Notes: generated from the letters alone by a model not told the origin. A stretch of DNA of 64,000 bases from Bactericera cockerelli (GCA_024516035.1 CM044961.1:3896702-3960701), one strand, 5' to 3'; counted from the first letter of the stretch, positions 43,656-55,495 are shown. Made by a program: numbers and translations.

Positions 43656-44611
43656 AAATGTATATTTACGTTTTGCACATATTTTCGGACCATCCCTAGA
43701 AATAATCGACCAATTCTTCTGGCACTATGTGAACTACAATCTTCGTATGTATTGGAGAATTAAATTTCTGTAATATTTATTTATAGAAATAGCCCAGCAA
43801 ACTATCCAACATATTTGCACGAACATGTATTTACGTTTTGCACACATTTTCGGACCATCCCGAGAAATGATCGACCAATTCTTCTCTCACTATTTGGACT
43901 ACAATTTTCGTACATCACGTTTTTTTTTTTGTTACTACTTGTCTGATGACATTTCCGGCGTATTTTCAGTCCTAGAAATAGTCGAGCAAGCTATCCAACA
44001 TATTTGCACTAAAATGTATTTACGTTTTGCACAGAATTTCGGACCATCCCTAGAAATAATCGACCAATTCTTCTCTCACTATTTGGACTACAATTTTTGT
44101 CATCATGATGTATGTTTTTTTGTTACTACTTGTTTCATGACATTTCCGGCGTATTTCCAGTCCTAGAAATAGTCGAGCAAGCTATCCAACATGTCCGGAC
44201 TGATGTGCTCCGTCTCATGGATTCAATACGAGTCTCTGGACAGCAGTATATTGCTCAGTATAAGTATCTTCGTATGTCTTGGATAGTTAAAATTCTGGAT
44301 TATTCATTTCTAGAAATAGCTCAGCAAATTATCCAACATATTTGCACTTAAATGTACTTACGTTTTGCACAAATTTTCGTTTTGCACTAAAATGTAAGTA
44401 CTTTTCGGACCGTCCGTCCCTAGAAATAATCGACCAATTCTTGCACTATTTGAACGACGCAATTTTCGTCCATCATGTTTTTTTTTGGTACTACTTATTC
44501 CATGACAAATCCGGCGTATTTTCAGACCAATTCTTCTCTCACTATTTGGACTACAATTTTCGTACATCACGTTTTTTTTTGGTACTACTTATTTGATGAC
44601 ATTTCCGGCGT
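43656..44611 (-). repeat. Decayed tandem copies of the FoxJ1 stop-codon end
   Basis: About eight degenerate copies of the 3' end of the last FoxJ1 coding exon and its downstream sequence. The best copy (about 44153-44285) matches some 115 bases of the real exon, including tatccaacatgtccggactg, with about a dozen differences; on the gene strand it has TGA where the real exon has TGG. Other copies keep only the cctagaaata(a/g)tcga segment that contains the stop, followed by gcacattttcggaccatcc- and tgacatttccggcgtatttt-type units. Confidence 0.8.
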
Positions 44612-44621
44612 ATTTCCAGTC

Positions 44622-44932
44622 CTAGAAATAGTCGAGCAAACTATCCAACATGTCCGGACTGATGTGCTCCGTCTCATGTATCCAATACGAGTCCCCGGAC
44701 AGCAGAATATTGCTCAGGATAAGGTCTTCATCTATGTCGTTGCTGATGTCTATGGGTTCCGCCTCCAGGAGCAGGGAGTCTCCCAGCTTGCTGAAACTGT
44801 CCTCAGAGGAGGCGGAGGTGTGGAGGCTGTTGTTGTTGTTGTTGGTGAAGTGGCTGTTGTTGTTGTTGTTGAGGTTCTCCGAAGACACGGGCGGCTTCGG
44901 TCGATGCGGCTTCCGGTGTTGGATGCTGGAGC
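44622..44932 (-). CDS. foxj1: FoxJ1-like transcription factor, exon 4 (C-terminal region, stop)
   Basis: 311 nt, entered in phase 1 after cttcaattccag, stop TAG at 44624-44622. Encodes SSIQHRKPHRPKPPVSSENL, an Asn-rich stretch, then an acidic, leucine-rich tail (PIDISNDIDEDLILSNILLS and SPDMLDSLLDYF) that looks like a short activation domain. Asn runs come from a (GTT)n/(AAC)n microsatellite. Confidence 0.82.
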
Positions 44933-45245
44933 CTGGAATTGAAGAAGGATCATGGAGATTATATCATCATCACAGAGATTTAAGATAAATACAAATCAAA
45001 CAAAATTCATAGTATTTTAAACAACATTACACACACAGGACATGGAAGGAGCCCAGAACCAAGCCAATTGGTTATATAATAAATAAATAAATATGTCATC
45101 ATTTGCTAACTAATCCCTGTTATTATACATGTATGTTGCACGAACTTTCCGCTTTTAGAAACTTCTAGAAAGGAACAACTAGAGTCTAGAAGTTCCTAGG
45201 AATTTCGTGATGTTCCTAGAGCGCTCAGGAACTTCTACAATAATC

Positions 45246-45740
45246 TAGAAGTTTTTTTTTTTTTTTTCTTTTTTTCATCTCTGTTTACACGCAACAATAA
45301 TGCTGCAATTACGTAAACAGGTTTGAGGGACACTGCTTACAGACTAAGGACCTATATCCAGGCCCTCCCTACATCTTTGTTTAAATTGTTCCAAAGTGAG
45401 ATCGAGATCCAAATCTGCACTGTTACAATAATTATTAAATATTATTAGAGAGGAGATAAGTGGTGATTCCAGGTAAACAGGAGAATAGTTTCTTGGTATA
45501 TGAAAATACTGGGTTAGTGGTCGTTCTCTCAGTGACAGTTGTAAATTGGGCACTTTAATCAGTATTTTCTCAGTTAGCCCTGGACATATAATGGTGTTAT
45601 TACTGAGGCCATGTATGAAAATTAGTTGGTAATACATTCGTCTTCTTTCTAACCTGCCTATTCCTGCAACATATATAATTACAACCCAACAACAACAACT
45701 CAACTTATAAAAAATTAAATTCAGATAATCCTTCAAATTT
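45246..45740 (-). mobile_element. Non-LTR retrotransposon 3' end in FoxJ1 intron 3
   Basis: A minus-strand frame of about 130 codons resembles the extreme C-terminus of LINE ORF2 proteins ([55 protein letters not shown]). It is followed, in element orientation, by a 3'UTR and an A run (T run at 45250-45272 on the plus strand). Truncated at the 5' side. Confidence 0.55.
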
Positions 45741-45872
45741 TTAATGTTGATCGTTGGTTTCTTAATAATAATACTTTTTTCCGTTTTTAGTGGTGTAGGA
45801 TTTTAGTCCACAGCCACTGAGGAGGTTATTTAACCAAAGATGTATTAAATATATTTTGACCAGTTGATTCTA

Positions 45873-46157
<285 letters not shown>

Positions 46158-46239
46158 CTATCTCTAATGTCTAAAGAAATGGATTCAGGAGATAGGAAAA
46201 AAGATGATTCCTGTGTTGGATGTGATACAATAAAAAAAT

Positions 46240-46440
46240 AATTAAAAAGGGTTGGGTGGAAGAGATTGCCATAGGCAATAACCCCGCCCTTTAGTTAGGA
46301 CATGTGTTTCTATATATTTTTCTTTTCTTTTTCATTTTTATTGTATATATTGTTTCCATTTTTTTCATAGTTAAAATATTTATTTGTATTGTACATTATG
46401 TCTATTATATCTAATAAAGTGTTGAATAATAATAATAATG
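46240..46440 (+). repeat. Family J tail, copy 5
   Basis: Hairpin gagattgccataggcaata, followed by cccgccctttagttagg, an AATAAAGTG signal and (ATA)n. Confidence 0.58.
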
Positions 46441-46573
46441 ATTAAAAGGACAGGGAACACACAATCGATGAGTCACCTAACAGCAAAAATAAGCATGACA
46501 ATCCAGAGAGGTTAATGCTGCCAGTGTATTGGGAGCATTACCATCAGAAGAATTCTGCAAACACTTACAGATA

Positions 46574-46700
46574 CTCTGTACCGGTAGCTCAGTGGTAAAG
46601 GCGGCAATCTGTAATTCCACAGGGATTACAGAGGTCGTGGGTTCAAAACCCAGCCGGGGCATGACAATTAAGTTATTCTGGCTTCCATAAAATGGATGAG
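46574..46700 (+). mobile_element. SINE family D, copy 3
   Basis: Head accggtagctcagtggtaaa and B box gggttcaaaacccagccgg; the tail is replaced after 46690. Confidence 0.65.
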
Positions 46701-46794
46701 CATTATTCAACAATATGGCATAAGCATAACTAATAATGACACAGTCATGTATTGTAAGCATAATAAAATTATGTATTTCGTTTGTTTGTTTTAG

Positions 46795-46945
46795 TAGAGT
46801 TTAACGTTATTTTTCAACGGCATGGTCACACCTGCTACCCACATTGTACTCACCCAGCCTGGATTGGGCCGGAATGCCAGCGTCACGAAGTCTTCACCTC
46901 GCTGGTCGTTGCTTAACTTCGGTGATCCTACGAGAACCGGTTCAT
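46795..46945 (-). mobile_element. 5S rRNA-derived SINE, copy 2
   Basis: On the minus strand the head reads accggttctcgtaggatcac then cgaagttaagcaacgacc, a strong 5S match; body follows toward the left and ends at ttgaaaaataacgttaaa. Confidence 0.82.
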
Positions 46946-47397
46946 TCAACGCGCCATCGACGCTGGCAATTATGTATTTTAGCTATTTATGTTGGTAACA
47001 AATATATACATACTATCAATTTCCTATCCCTTGATGACTAATACATCAGGTTGAAAGGTTTCAAAAACGATTACCAACATTTGTGTAATTTCACGCACGT
47101 TTAGTTCTGTAAATAAAAAGTTTAAAAAAGACAAGTGTGATAAAAATTCAGCAATATTCACATTATTACAACATGAATATATTTTCAAACAATAATAAAA
47201 TAAAGGAAATAGAAAATAAAATAAAAAAACTGAGGGTGGAAACGATGAAATTATCTCAGCACATATAAAATGTTGCCTAGGAAATTACATCCCTTTTCAT
47301 AGGGTTGAAAAGTAAAGGTACCATTTTGACCCCTTTCGCATCCAACGTGTCTACTGGAAGTACTGTGTCACTCGCACCAGTTTTTTATTATTTTTAT

Positions 47398-47580
47398 TTT
47401 AAAGATGAGTGTTTCTCAGTCGTTCTTATTTCGTAGCCATGAAACAGAAGCTACTGTAGACGCTTTTGGTCTGTGCTGTAACCTGCTCATCCCGTAGTGT
47501 GCCTCCCCTCTGATGGGCGAGAAGTGACACAATACTTCCCAATTAGGTGCTGGGTCAACACGAGCGCACCGGAAGGTAAC
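47398..47580 (-). mobile_element. SINE family C, headless copy
   Basis: Body and 3' tail only; joined at 47580 to a fragment of the 5S-SINE-like body (47597-47640). Confidence 0.62.
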
Positions 47581-48290
47581 TGCAAAGTCCTGTCACCACG
47601 CGGGGGCTTTTACTCTCCCTTCGCTGGAAACTCATTTACATTAAAAAATACCATGCAAAATCAATTTAGACGCGAGACGAAAATAAAAATCACTCCGCAG
47701 AGAATCGAACTCTTCACTCAGCCACTGTGAAGCTGCCTCATGCCCGTCAGAGTGACAGCTGTGTAGCAACACCGGGGTTTGAACCCCGAGCCTGTCGCTC
47801 CCCCGTCTGTCTTGAAGGTTGAGTGATTTCTGAAATCAGCACGCGTGTGCCCGTTTCCTGTGTTCTGAATATTATTTTTCTTTATTTTTTCTGAATTATT
47901 TAGTAATTACTTACTATATGTATTGTATTCTAGGTATGTATGTTATATTTCAGAGTTCAGACATACTCTCCTATGTTTTGAATTATATTATTGTTACTGA
48001 TAGTGTGTAGTCTGTACGAGAGTACGAGGTACTATCGTATATATATTGTATATCTAAGGAGGTCAAAATACTCAAAATTAGAAAAGAAAATACATACGAA
48101 CTCGGTTCAGCGTAAGTATACACGCTCAATGGACATGAAAGGAGCCTAGACATTTGATTTGGGCGTCCATATAATCCTCTCACCACCGTGATTATCAAGG
48201 TATCAAGACCTATCTCACGGACACAGAATTATTAATTATTATTATTATAATAATATTGATCCCCCCCAAAACAATCTCCGCGGATCTTAC

Positions 48291-48466
48291 CTGCCAGCAA
48301 GGGTCCGCCTGCTTGTAGTAGACAAAGTTCTCCTTGATCCAGGAGTAGATGGCGCTGAGTGTCATCTTGTTATTGTTAGCCCTCATAGCCATGCAGATAA
48401 GAGTGGCGTAGGAGAAGGGGGGCTTGTGGTTGCCATTCGTGCGGTAGTTTTGGGCGCTCAGCGCAC
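48291..48466 (-). CDS. foxj1: FoxJ1-like exon 2 (first half of forkhead domain)
   Basis: 176 nt, completing a split codon from exon 1, donor cag|gtaaga at 48290. Encodes [12 protein letters not shown] then the forkhead start [20 protein letters not shown] (helix 1), [20 protein letters not shown] (helix 2) and [19 protein letters not shown] with TLSAIY and [12 protein letters not shown] is the FOXJ1 pattern rather than FOXN, FOXA or FOXO. Confidence 0.92.
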
Positions 48467-48791
48467 CTGGTGGAAAAAAATGTAAACTAGTTGATCAAAC
48501 TGATCAGTAGCCCCCCGTCCCAGAAACACTCTCCACTCTCATAGTTTCCAAACTTCCTTTTCTTAGAAGCTTTAGCTTAGGAAAATAACTTTGTATTTGT
48601 GTATATGGCTGAAAAGATGGGAATGGATTATGGAAGAATGGTGGGATACTTGAGAACAAGAGTTGGAATAAGTATTGTAAGAGCGACGAGCATGTGTGTA
48701 CGAGGGACAAGAAGAAGATACAGAAGTGGAGAGTCATTATTAGGATTTGAGTAAAAGAGAGAGACAGTTTATTTATATAAATATAATAAAA

Positions 48792-48822
<31 letters not shown>

Positions 48823-49179
48823 GTTCAACCAAAAAAAAAACTTTGTACCTATATGTTATCTTGTTATTAAATAAATAAATTAAAAAAAACTGGCACACAA
48901 AGCACTCTGATTGGTTATTTGAACGCAATAACCAATTAGAGTGCGTTGTGTGACGGGAATTTTGAGAGTGGAGAGAGTTTCTAGAATGGGCAACAGAGCC
49001 CCGTTTTTCGAAGTGATGGAATCTCAACCAATCATCAGTAGGTGGTTAAAAGGTTCATTGCTGGCCGTGCCACTTGAAGAAAAAAATTGGGACAGCGTTA
49101 AGTAGGTCAAACTAAACCAAATGGGCTAGAATGGCCTTCCTCGAGGCACACAAATATATTATTTTTTTTTCAATTTGGT

Positions 49180-49355
49180 TTAAACGTTGTTTTCAACTGC
49201 ATGATCGAATCACGACGGGGATGTTACCCTCCATTCGCAGAAAATCCACAAACCGCTACCCACATTAACCTCAAACAGCCTGAGTTGGGCCGGAATTCTA
49301 GCATCACGAAGTCTCCACCTCGCTGGACGTTTCCTAACTTTGGTGATCCTATGTG
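49180..49355 (-). mobile_element. 5S rRNA-derived SINE, copy 3
   Basis: Head decayed on the minus strand (aggatcaccaaagttaggaa); body complete, ending with the 3' segment gcagttgaaaacaacgttta. Confidence 0.75.
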
Positions 49356-49444
49356 GTCACAAACTCAAATTCATGAGGAAAACAAATGGTTCAACAAGAT
49401 ATTTTTTTAACAATGTAACAACATAGGAACATAGTAAAAAAAAC

Positions 49445-49563
49445 TATCAAACTCAAATAAATGAGGAAAAATTCATGCACTGGGTGGGATTCGAACCAAC
49501 GGATCCCTACGCTACTTGGGTTACTAGACTAGCGCGTTAACCACTTGACTACCAATACCAGGT
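49445..49563 (-). mobile_element. SINE family A, head half
   Basis: Minus copy of the tRNA-like part and start of the body only, 90 bp from FoxJ1 exon 1. Confidence 0.65.
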
Positions 49564-49651
49564 CGCTGGCACCCTCTATTTAATCGAGGCAATTATTCAA
49601 ACGCACATGCTCGCGCGAAATGCCGGCACTCCGACCGTGCTCAGTACTCAC

Positions 49652-49904
49652 TCAAGTGAATCTTCAGCATGGGCAGCTGTTTCTTGGGCTTGACAGGGGC
49701 GGCTGGCGGCCGGGGAGAGGCGGGAGGGGTGGGCAGGGAAGGGACGGGACAGATGTTCATGTTGTGAAGCCAGGCGAGGCTGGTGAGGTCTTTGCAGTCC
49801 TCGAAATCCGCGCCTGGCGAGCTCCCGCGCTCCTCTGACGCGTCCCCACTGCGCAACACACGGTCCGCCACTGACGGTGTGGTTTCCATCAGAAGGGATG
49901 TCAT
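49652..49904 (-). CDS. foxj1: FoxJ1-like exon 1 with start codon
   Basis: Start ATG at 49904 gives MTSLLMETTPSVADRVLRSG; a second Met at residue 6 is an alternative start. The segment DLTSLAWLHNMNI matches the short conserved N-terminal motif of FOXJ1 proteins; a Pro/Ala-rich stretch and KPKKQLPMLKIHL follow. Donor ttga|gtgagt at 49651-49650. The four exons total 295 residues, short against vertebrate FOXJ1 (about 420). FOXJ1 drives motile-ciliogenesis genes, usually together with RFX factors; in arthropods the role would be in sensory cilia or sperm. Confidence 0.85.
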
Positions 49905-50239
49905 TGAGTTTGGCGATATAGTTTGGACTGGGAAGAATATGGGATGAGTTGGTCGACGGTTTGTTCAGTTGTACACTCTCAACCTTTTGCTCGTTACATT
50001 TTCTGAAAGAACAAAAAAGTTACGTTCATTTGCAATTAAAATACGTTTAGAAATTAATTATTGTTATCATTTATATTTACCGTTATACAAGCACTGTAGT
50101 TTCTGGTTGGCGTTCTCCCGCAAAACGCCCGTTTCGCTTGATCATACTTACTTGAGTTTGCAAATATATTGATGTGAGTAATCTCACATGTTTCATAAAA
50201 CAGATATCATATTTAATCACACTCGAGAACATTTGAGGA

Positions 50240-50405
50240 CCTCCACTCTCTCAAATGTTTTATAGTACCACCTATAGGTACTATAGAACATTTGAAGACC
50301 TCCACTCTCTCAAATGTTCTATAGTACCACCGAGGTACAGAACATTTGAGGACCTCCACTCTCTCAAATATTCTATAGTACCACCGAGGTACTACAGAAC
50401 ATTTG
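50240..50405 (+). repeat. Tandem array, about 55-bp unit
   Basis: Three to four units of gaacatttgaggacctccac plus tctctcaaatgttctatagt, each an inverted repeat able to fold (acatttga/tcaaatgt). Confidence 0.85.
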
Positions 50406-50559
50406 AGGACCTCTCGTCAGAAGAGTTGTTCCCATCGGATAATAGATCTGCCCTCACATTCGCCTCCCCTATTTTCTGCCTCCAGTCTGATTGATTCGAA
50501 GGATGATTAATTATTCAGTAGCTCCCCCCCACTCTTCTCTATTTCCACTCATTTCAGCC

Positions 50560-50745
50560 TTATCTGAAGGGGCTGATGTATTGGTAGGAGGGGGAGGAGC
50601 TGATGTATTGGTAGGAGAGGGGAGGGGCTTATGTATTGGTAGGAGAGGGGTGGGGCTGATGTATTGGTAGGAGGGGGGAGGGGCTGATGTATTGGTAGGA
50701 GGGGGAGGGGCTTATGTATTGGTAGGAGAGGGGTGGGAGGTAGAG
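50560..50745 (+). repeat. Tandem array, about 33-bp unit
   Basis: Five to six units of ctgatgtattggtaggagag plus gggaggggc. Confidence 0.85.
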
Positions 50746-50929
50746 AAGGTGGCACTCATGACTACTAGAAGAACCTCCTTGGAAAATGGAAAACTCTCTC
50801 CTAGCTTTCCTTATGTAGGATAAACATATCTTCTTTCTCTTTCCTGCTTTCTCAATAGCTCCCTTTGGGTTGAATATCTCTTCTAGAGTCCTTCCTCTAT
50901 AGCTATTCTTATAGGAGAACCAGCTGAAA

Positions 50930-51150
50930 CCCGGTACTTCGTGTTCGTTATGCCCGTGGCTGGGGTCTTATTTAGCGCGTTAGGATCGCCGAAGTTAAGC
51001 AACGTCCAGCGTGGTAAAGACTTCGCGATGCTGGCATTCCGGCCAACCCAGGCTGAGTGAGGTTAATTTCGGTAGCAGGTTTGCGAGTTTCCTGCGAATG
51101 GAGGGTAACACCCCGTGCCGTCGTGATATGACCATGAAAGTGACGCTAAA
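50930..51150 (+). mobile_element. 5S rRNA-derived SINE, copy 4
   Basis: Plus orientation: gcgttaggatcgccgaagtt then aagcaacgtccagcgtgg, body gctggcattccggccaaccc, 3' end gaccatgaaagtgacgctaa. Head starts irregularly at about 50945. Confidence 0.78.
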
Positions 51151-51164
51151 CCAAAATTAAATAC

Positions 51165-51375
51165 AATACTTTCCTTATTATAGGATCATCATCATAGGGT
51201 GGCGTCATCGTGAACGATGGTAGCCAGACAGTGGAGGAATGACTCAGCACTTCTACCACTGATGTCTTCACAAGGAGGCTAATAATTGACAAGGGCCCCA
51301 GAACCAAGCCAATGCTGGTCTACTCCCTGTTTATAGTCCCCCAACCAGACATTATAGGACAAGGAAAGTAAAAAA
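51165..51375 (+). repeat. Family K terminal hairpin split by family H
   Basis: tttccttattatagga at left and caaggaaagtaaaa at right form the K end once the insert at 51186-51350 is removed. Confidence 0.7.
51186..51350 (-). mobile_element. Family H repeat with target duplication
   Basis: Insert flanked by the direct repeat attatagga (51177-51185 and 51351-51359). This shows family H is mobile and defines its ends: catcatagggtggcg at left and ccccaaccagac at right. Confidence 0.78.
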
Positions 51376-51564
51376 TTCTCTCTTTTCTTCTGTATTTCTG
51401 ACACTGTACTTTTCTAGTCTATGTATCGATCATCTGTTTATGGGGTGGACATTTTCGAACGTGTGTAGGAGAGAGAAGGAGATGTTATTCAAATTTTCAT
51501 CACTATCTTAATGTCCAGCATTGTCGTTGGTCGAGTGTGAACTAAGGGCGGAATTAAAAGACCT

Positions 51565-51682
51565 TGCCATGCGGAAGGTACCGGGTTCGATTCCCCGTGC
51601 CGACAAAAATTTGTATTCTTAATTTGGTTACAGTTGTTTGTAAGGGATACCTTCCGGTGCGCTCATGTTGACCCAGCACCTA
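51565..51682 (+). mobile_element. SINE family C, 3'-truncated
   Basis: Starts in the anticodon arm (ccttgccatgcggaaggtac) and ends abruptly at cccagcacctaattgcg. Confidence 0.65.
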
Positions 51683-51776
51683 ATTGCGTTGCGAGACGCA
51701 AGTGAGGCTTGCATCTCGCAACGCATCAGACGCGGCCGTGAGACGCGTGCGGGAAAAGACGTCTAATAGACGCGTC

Positions 51777-52095
51777 TGTCCCGGTAGCTCAGTGGTGACG
51801 GCGCCACTCTATGAATCCAGAGGTCGCGCGTTCGAAATCCAGTCGGGACATGACAAGTTATCCTCCCATTTGGTATTTTTACTACATAATAATACGTCTT
51901 GGGCTTACTGCTGGAATAATGGGACTTAATATCCTCCAATTTAGGATTTTTACTACTATTAATAAATGGAATAGTTTATTTATTTATTAAATTGATCAAT
52001 TTTAAAATCACAGGAGATAGACTTGATCCATCCCACTTGCATGAGGTAATGTACCTACTATTAATTGTGCTTATCGGGCAGTATAAATAAGGTAT
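51777..52095 (+). mobile_element. SINE family D, interrupted copy
   Basis: Head and body at 51777-51945; the tail ending tcgggcagtataaataaggt appears only at about 52072. The 120 bp between are AT-rich with no recognised family. Confidence 0.62.
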
Positions 52096-52112
52096 TATTT
52101 AGATTTTTAACC

Positions 52113-52222
52113 GACCTCAGTAGCTTGATCGATAAGGCAGTGGACTTGTAACCTGGAGGTCAGTTGCTCAAGTCCCGGATTCAGCGTAGATTTAGTAAAG
52201 CGAGTTTGAGTAGTTGTGATTA
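52113..52222 (+). mobile_element. SINE family B, copy 7
   Basis: Head cagtagcttgatcgataagg, B box tgctcaagtcccgg, body through gagtagttgtga. Confidence 0.7.
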
Positions 52223-52436
52223 ACACATAAAAAATAGAATTGTAGACCATCCTTTAAAAGTCGTACCATTATATTATTCAATGTGTTAATTTACAATGGG
52301 TAAATATTTTTCCCTGCTGAGTATCGAACTCAGGTCACATTGCTTGCAAGACGAGTACACTACACCACTCGGAGAAGAGTATTGAGTAGGTTCAGTAAAG
52401 TTCGTAAACTCAATTTTTCGCTCACTTCCCCAACAA

Positions 52437-52508
52437 GGTCTCATGGTGTAACGGTTAGCACTCAGGACTCTGAATCCTGCGATCCGAGTTCAAATCTCGG
52501 TGAGACCT
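52437..52508 (+). tRNA. tRNA-Gln (anticodon CTG)
   Basis: A complete 72-base cloverleaf: acceptor stem GGTCTCA pairing with TGAGACC, D-arm region TGGTGTAACGGTTAGCAC (A box), anticodon arm CAGGA-CTCTGAA-TCCTG with CTG at the anticodon, and T arm GAG-TTCAAATC-CTC (B box). The discriminator is T. A run of five Ts follows within a few bases, fitting a Pol III terminator. No CCA is encoded. Unlike the SINE heads around it, all stems pair and no SINE body follows. Confidence 0.93.
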
Positions 52509-52677
52509 AAATTTTTACGGAAATTCGTTTTTCTCTACAATACTTTATCTATCTTGAGGTACTCACACAAATAGATGTTCATCTAAAATGTAGGACATTA
52601 ATTATTTCAGGTTTTTGTAATTCCATCTAAAAAAATATTACGTAGAAATGTAAAATACAAAATCATTTTTCTTGTCT

Positions 52678-52814
52678 TAGTGCGAAATTAATAGACGTTT
52701 TTGTAATACCTCTGTGGCGTTAAGTCACGGATTGTGTTCTGTGTAAGATAGGGAAAACCGACGCTAAGCAATGACTTGAGTTATATTAGACTTTGTCTAT
52801 TAATTTTGCCCTAA
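52678..52814. mobile_element. Short MITE, gggcggaattaatagac family, decayed copy
   Basis: Ends gcgaaattaatagacg and gtctattaattttgccc; interior aatacctctgtggcgttaag and gttaagtcacggattg match the better copy at 56.1 kb. Confidence 0.65.
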
Positions 52815-52839
52815 TGTACAAACGAATGCCGAAAGCTAT

Positions 52840-53000
52840 TAGGGTCGATGGTAAGTTGAAAACAACCGTTCTTGTTCCGTCGCTGAGGTTAAGCAACGTC
52901 GAACCCTCGTGATGCTGTCGATTCTGACCCAAGTCAGGCTGAGTGAGGGTAAAGTGGGTTGCCGGTTTGTGAGTTTCCAGCGAATGGATGGTAGCTGAAA
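52840..53000 (+). mobile_element. 5S rRNA-derived SINE, decayed copy 5
   Basis: Head gttccgtcgctgaggttaag then caacgtcgaaccctcgtgat; body with caggctgagtgagggtaaag. Confidence 0.65.
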
Positions 53001-53035
53001 ACTGATGCCTGGATACTGGAAAAGAAACTTTATTT

Positions 53036-53198
53036 GGCCGACCTCAGTAGCTTCAACCGACCTCAGTACCTTGATCGATAAGGCGGCGGACTTTTAACCC
53101 GGAGGTACACGGTTAAAGTCCCGGTTTCAGCGTAGATTCAGTACAGCGAGTTTGAGTAGTTGTGATATTATCACCAAAGTGATTAACACAAATATTTA
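53036..53198 (+). mobile_element. SINE family B with doubled head
   Basis: The first 20 bp (ccgacctcagtagcttcaac) are repeated directly before the complete copy (ccgacctcagtaccttgatc). Confidence 0.68.
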
Positions 53199-53310
53199 AC
53201 CGGTCAAAAAAGAGGTGTAGGTACCTAAATTCTTGAACTGGGAAAATTCAGCGCGGTTTCGCTTGTTATATAAAAGAGGGTTATTTTTTTCACTTTACTG
53301 GTAGTGGTTA

Positions 53311-53535
53311 CGTGCACTGGAAGTCAAGTGGTGAACGCGCTAGTCTGGTAATCTAGGTAGCGTAGGGATCCGTTGGTTCGAATCCCACCCACTGCATGCA
53401 TTTTTCCTCATTAATTTCAGTTTGTGACCACATAATAATAAGACTCTGAGTGTTAGGTGGTAAAAAATGCTTTGAGAATTAACCTCGCCTGGTGGTTACC
53501 TTCCACTATAGAGTGTTACTATTATTAATAATAAT
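53311..53535 (+). mobile_element. SINE family A, copy 9
   Basis: Complete: head at 53313 (gtgcactggaagtcaagtgg), tail hairpin aaaatgctttgagaatt, end (TAT)n/(TAA)n. Confidence 0.72.
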
Positions 53536-53879
53536 AGATAATGAACTAAATAGATAAAAGTTATTTTTGTTTCAAATTGTATTGTGTATACACGTGGTTG
53601 CTACCTGAAAAAAGTTAGCAATATTTTCAGAGGTGTAGAAAAATCAACCCTTATATTCATACGGAAAAAAGATCAAAACAAAATTAATTTGAGTCTGCGA
53701 ATAACCGAAATACATAATTGTTCTTATACTTAGTTGAAACATCAAAAGAAACACATAAGTTCATGGAACTTTGGTTCAAAAGCTGTCTCGCAAGAATTTA
53801 TTTTTTTATTTATATAAAAAAAAAACATTACAGTAGCTACTATAACTTGAAAAAATGTTCTGCAGTTTGAATGTCTAAA

Positions 53880-54040
53880 AATAATAAAACTCTTTAGTGA
53901 GAGGTTAATGCTCAAAGCATTTTCTACAACCTAAACCTCAGAGTCTTATTATTATGTGGTCACAAACTCAAATTAATGAGGAAAAATTCATGAACTTGGT
54001 TGGATTCCCTACGCTACCTGGATTACCAGACTAGCAGTGC
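53880..54040 (-). mobile_element. SINE family A, copy 10
   Basis: Minus copy with a deletion in the B-box region (ggttggattccctacgctac). Confidence 0.66.
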
Positions 54041-54049
54041 ACAAAAAAT

Positions 54050-55340
54050 AGAAATCATTTTCAAAAGTAACGTCTAAATAATTGATGATTGGATCAAAAG
54101 AGTGAGACAGTACTTAATTAAATGACATGAAAGTTAAATAGCTAATCAAAACTTTGACTTTACAAATAGTTTAATCTAAAATTAAATTAAAAAATCTTTT
54201 CTTAAAATTAAAAGTACTGCTTTAAAGTATTCCTTAGGGAGAGAGCCACAAAAATTGTAAAAAAAAAACTAAAATAAATATACATTATTATTATTTTTTT
54301 TTCAAAATCAGACAAATTTTTAGCAGACCTTCAAAATAACTAACCTCACATAAATGGTCCAAAATTTCGCTGCAGAAAAGACAATGTCCAAGGAGTGAAG
54401 ACGCAGCAACCCAACATGATTGCAACATATAGGTAATTGCGGCAAAAACACGTTATTTCATTAGCTATTAATTCAAAACACGTAATAAGTCGTTAAAAAA
54501 TCAACCGAAAAACACCGTTAAAAACAAACCAAAAAACATTAAAACAATTATTAAATTTAATAGAAGAAGAAGAAAAAAAAAATTGGACACTTGAAAAAAA
54601 ATTAAATTGCTTGTAACTTTCGATTGCTTTTCCTTTCGTCGGAGAGTTGTGCTTGCGGACGGGTCAGAGTGACTAGTGACTACCAGAAGGGATGAAAGTG
54701 CCTCTGAAGGGTTGGCTAGAGGGGGAGACAGGTGGCTACCACAGGTACTCCAGGACCATTGGAACAGAGTTTTCACTTGTCCAATTCTCGCCGGAAAAGC
54801 GGCGGAGAGCCCCTCTTTTCGAAATCGATTTATTGTGACCACTGACCCCTCAGTCCCTTGCTTTTCTCTCTCAACTTACCACTACTTACCACTTCACGAC
54901 TTACCTTTTTCTCCCTTTCTTATTCTTTTTGATGAAGAGTTTTTCTCGAGTTTTCTTAGCTCTCGCTGTTTCTCTCTCAACTTACCTTTCCCCTTTTTCA
55001 TACTTACCTATTCTTCATAATTATATATCTGTATATAGTAGTACAACTAGTACATATAGACTTACCTTATTTCTAGTTCTGTTCCCTCTCACTCTCTCAT
55101 GACTATTTTTTTCTCATTTACTAAGAGCTCTTGCGGCATTTGACGTTTCTGCGTAGTATTCTTGTTTTTTTTTCTTTATTTAGGTACTTACCTATTTTAC
55201 TATTTTTTTCTTTCCTTTTTCTTAAAACTTACCTGTTTTGACTTTCCTTATCCTATAATAAGGAAAGAATTGTTCGTTGAAAATTTGACCTTACCTATTT
55301 TACTTATTCCATTAATTCTTGTTTTTTTTTTAAATATATA
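54050..55340. other. No gene seen
   Basis: AT-rich apart from a GC-richer island at 54650-54850 with overlapping short frames and no splice or domain support; a K terminal hairpin (inverted) at 55245-55300. Confidence 0.35.
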
Positions 55341-55344
55341 AATT

Positions 55345-55495
55345 TGGGTTTAATGTCGCTTTCAACTGCATGGTCTTGGTCATATCACGACGGGGGTGTT
55401 ACCCTCCATTCGCAGGAAACTCACAAACCTGCTACCCACATTATCCTCTACCTGATGCCTGGGTTGCCCCGGAATGCCAGCATCACGAAGTCATA
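55345..55495 (-). mobile_element. 5S rRNA-derived SINE body
   Basis: Minus copy of body and 3' end (gaccatgcagttgaaagcga) that stops at catcacgaagtc, before the 5S-like head. Confidence 0.7.

Noticed and set aside
54501..54842. 113-codon minus-strand frame near 54.7 kb
   Set aside because: No recognisable domain; opposing frames are equally open in this GC-richer patch.
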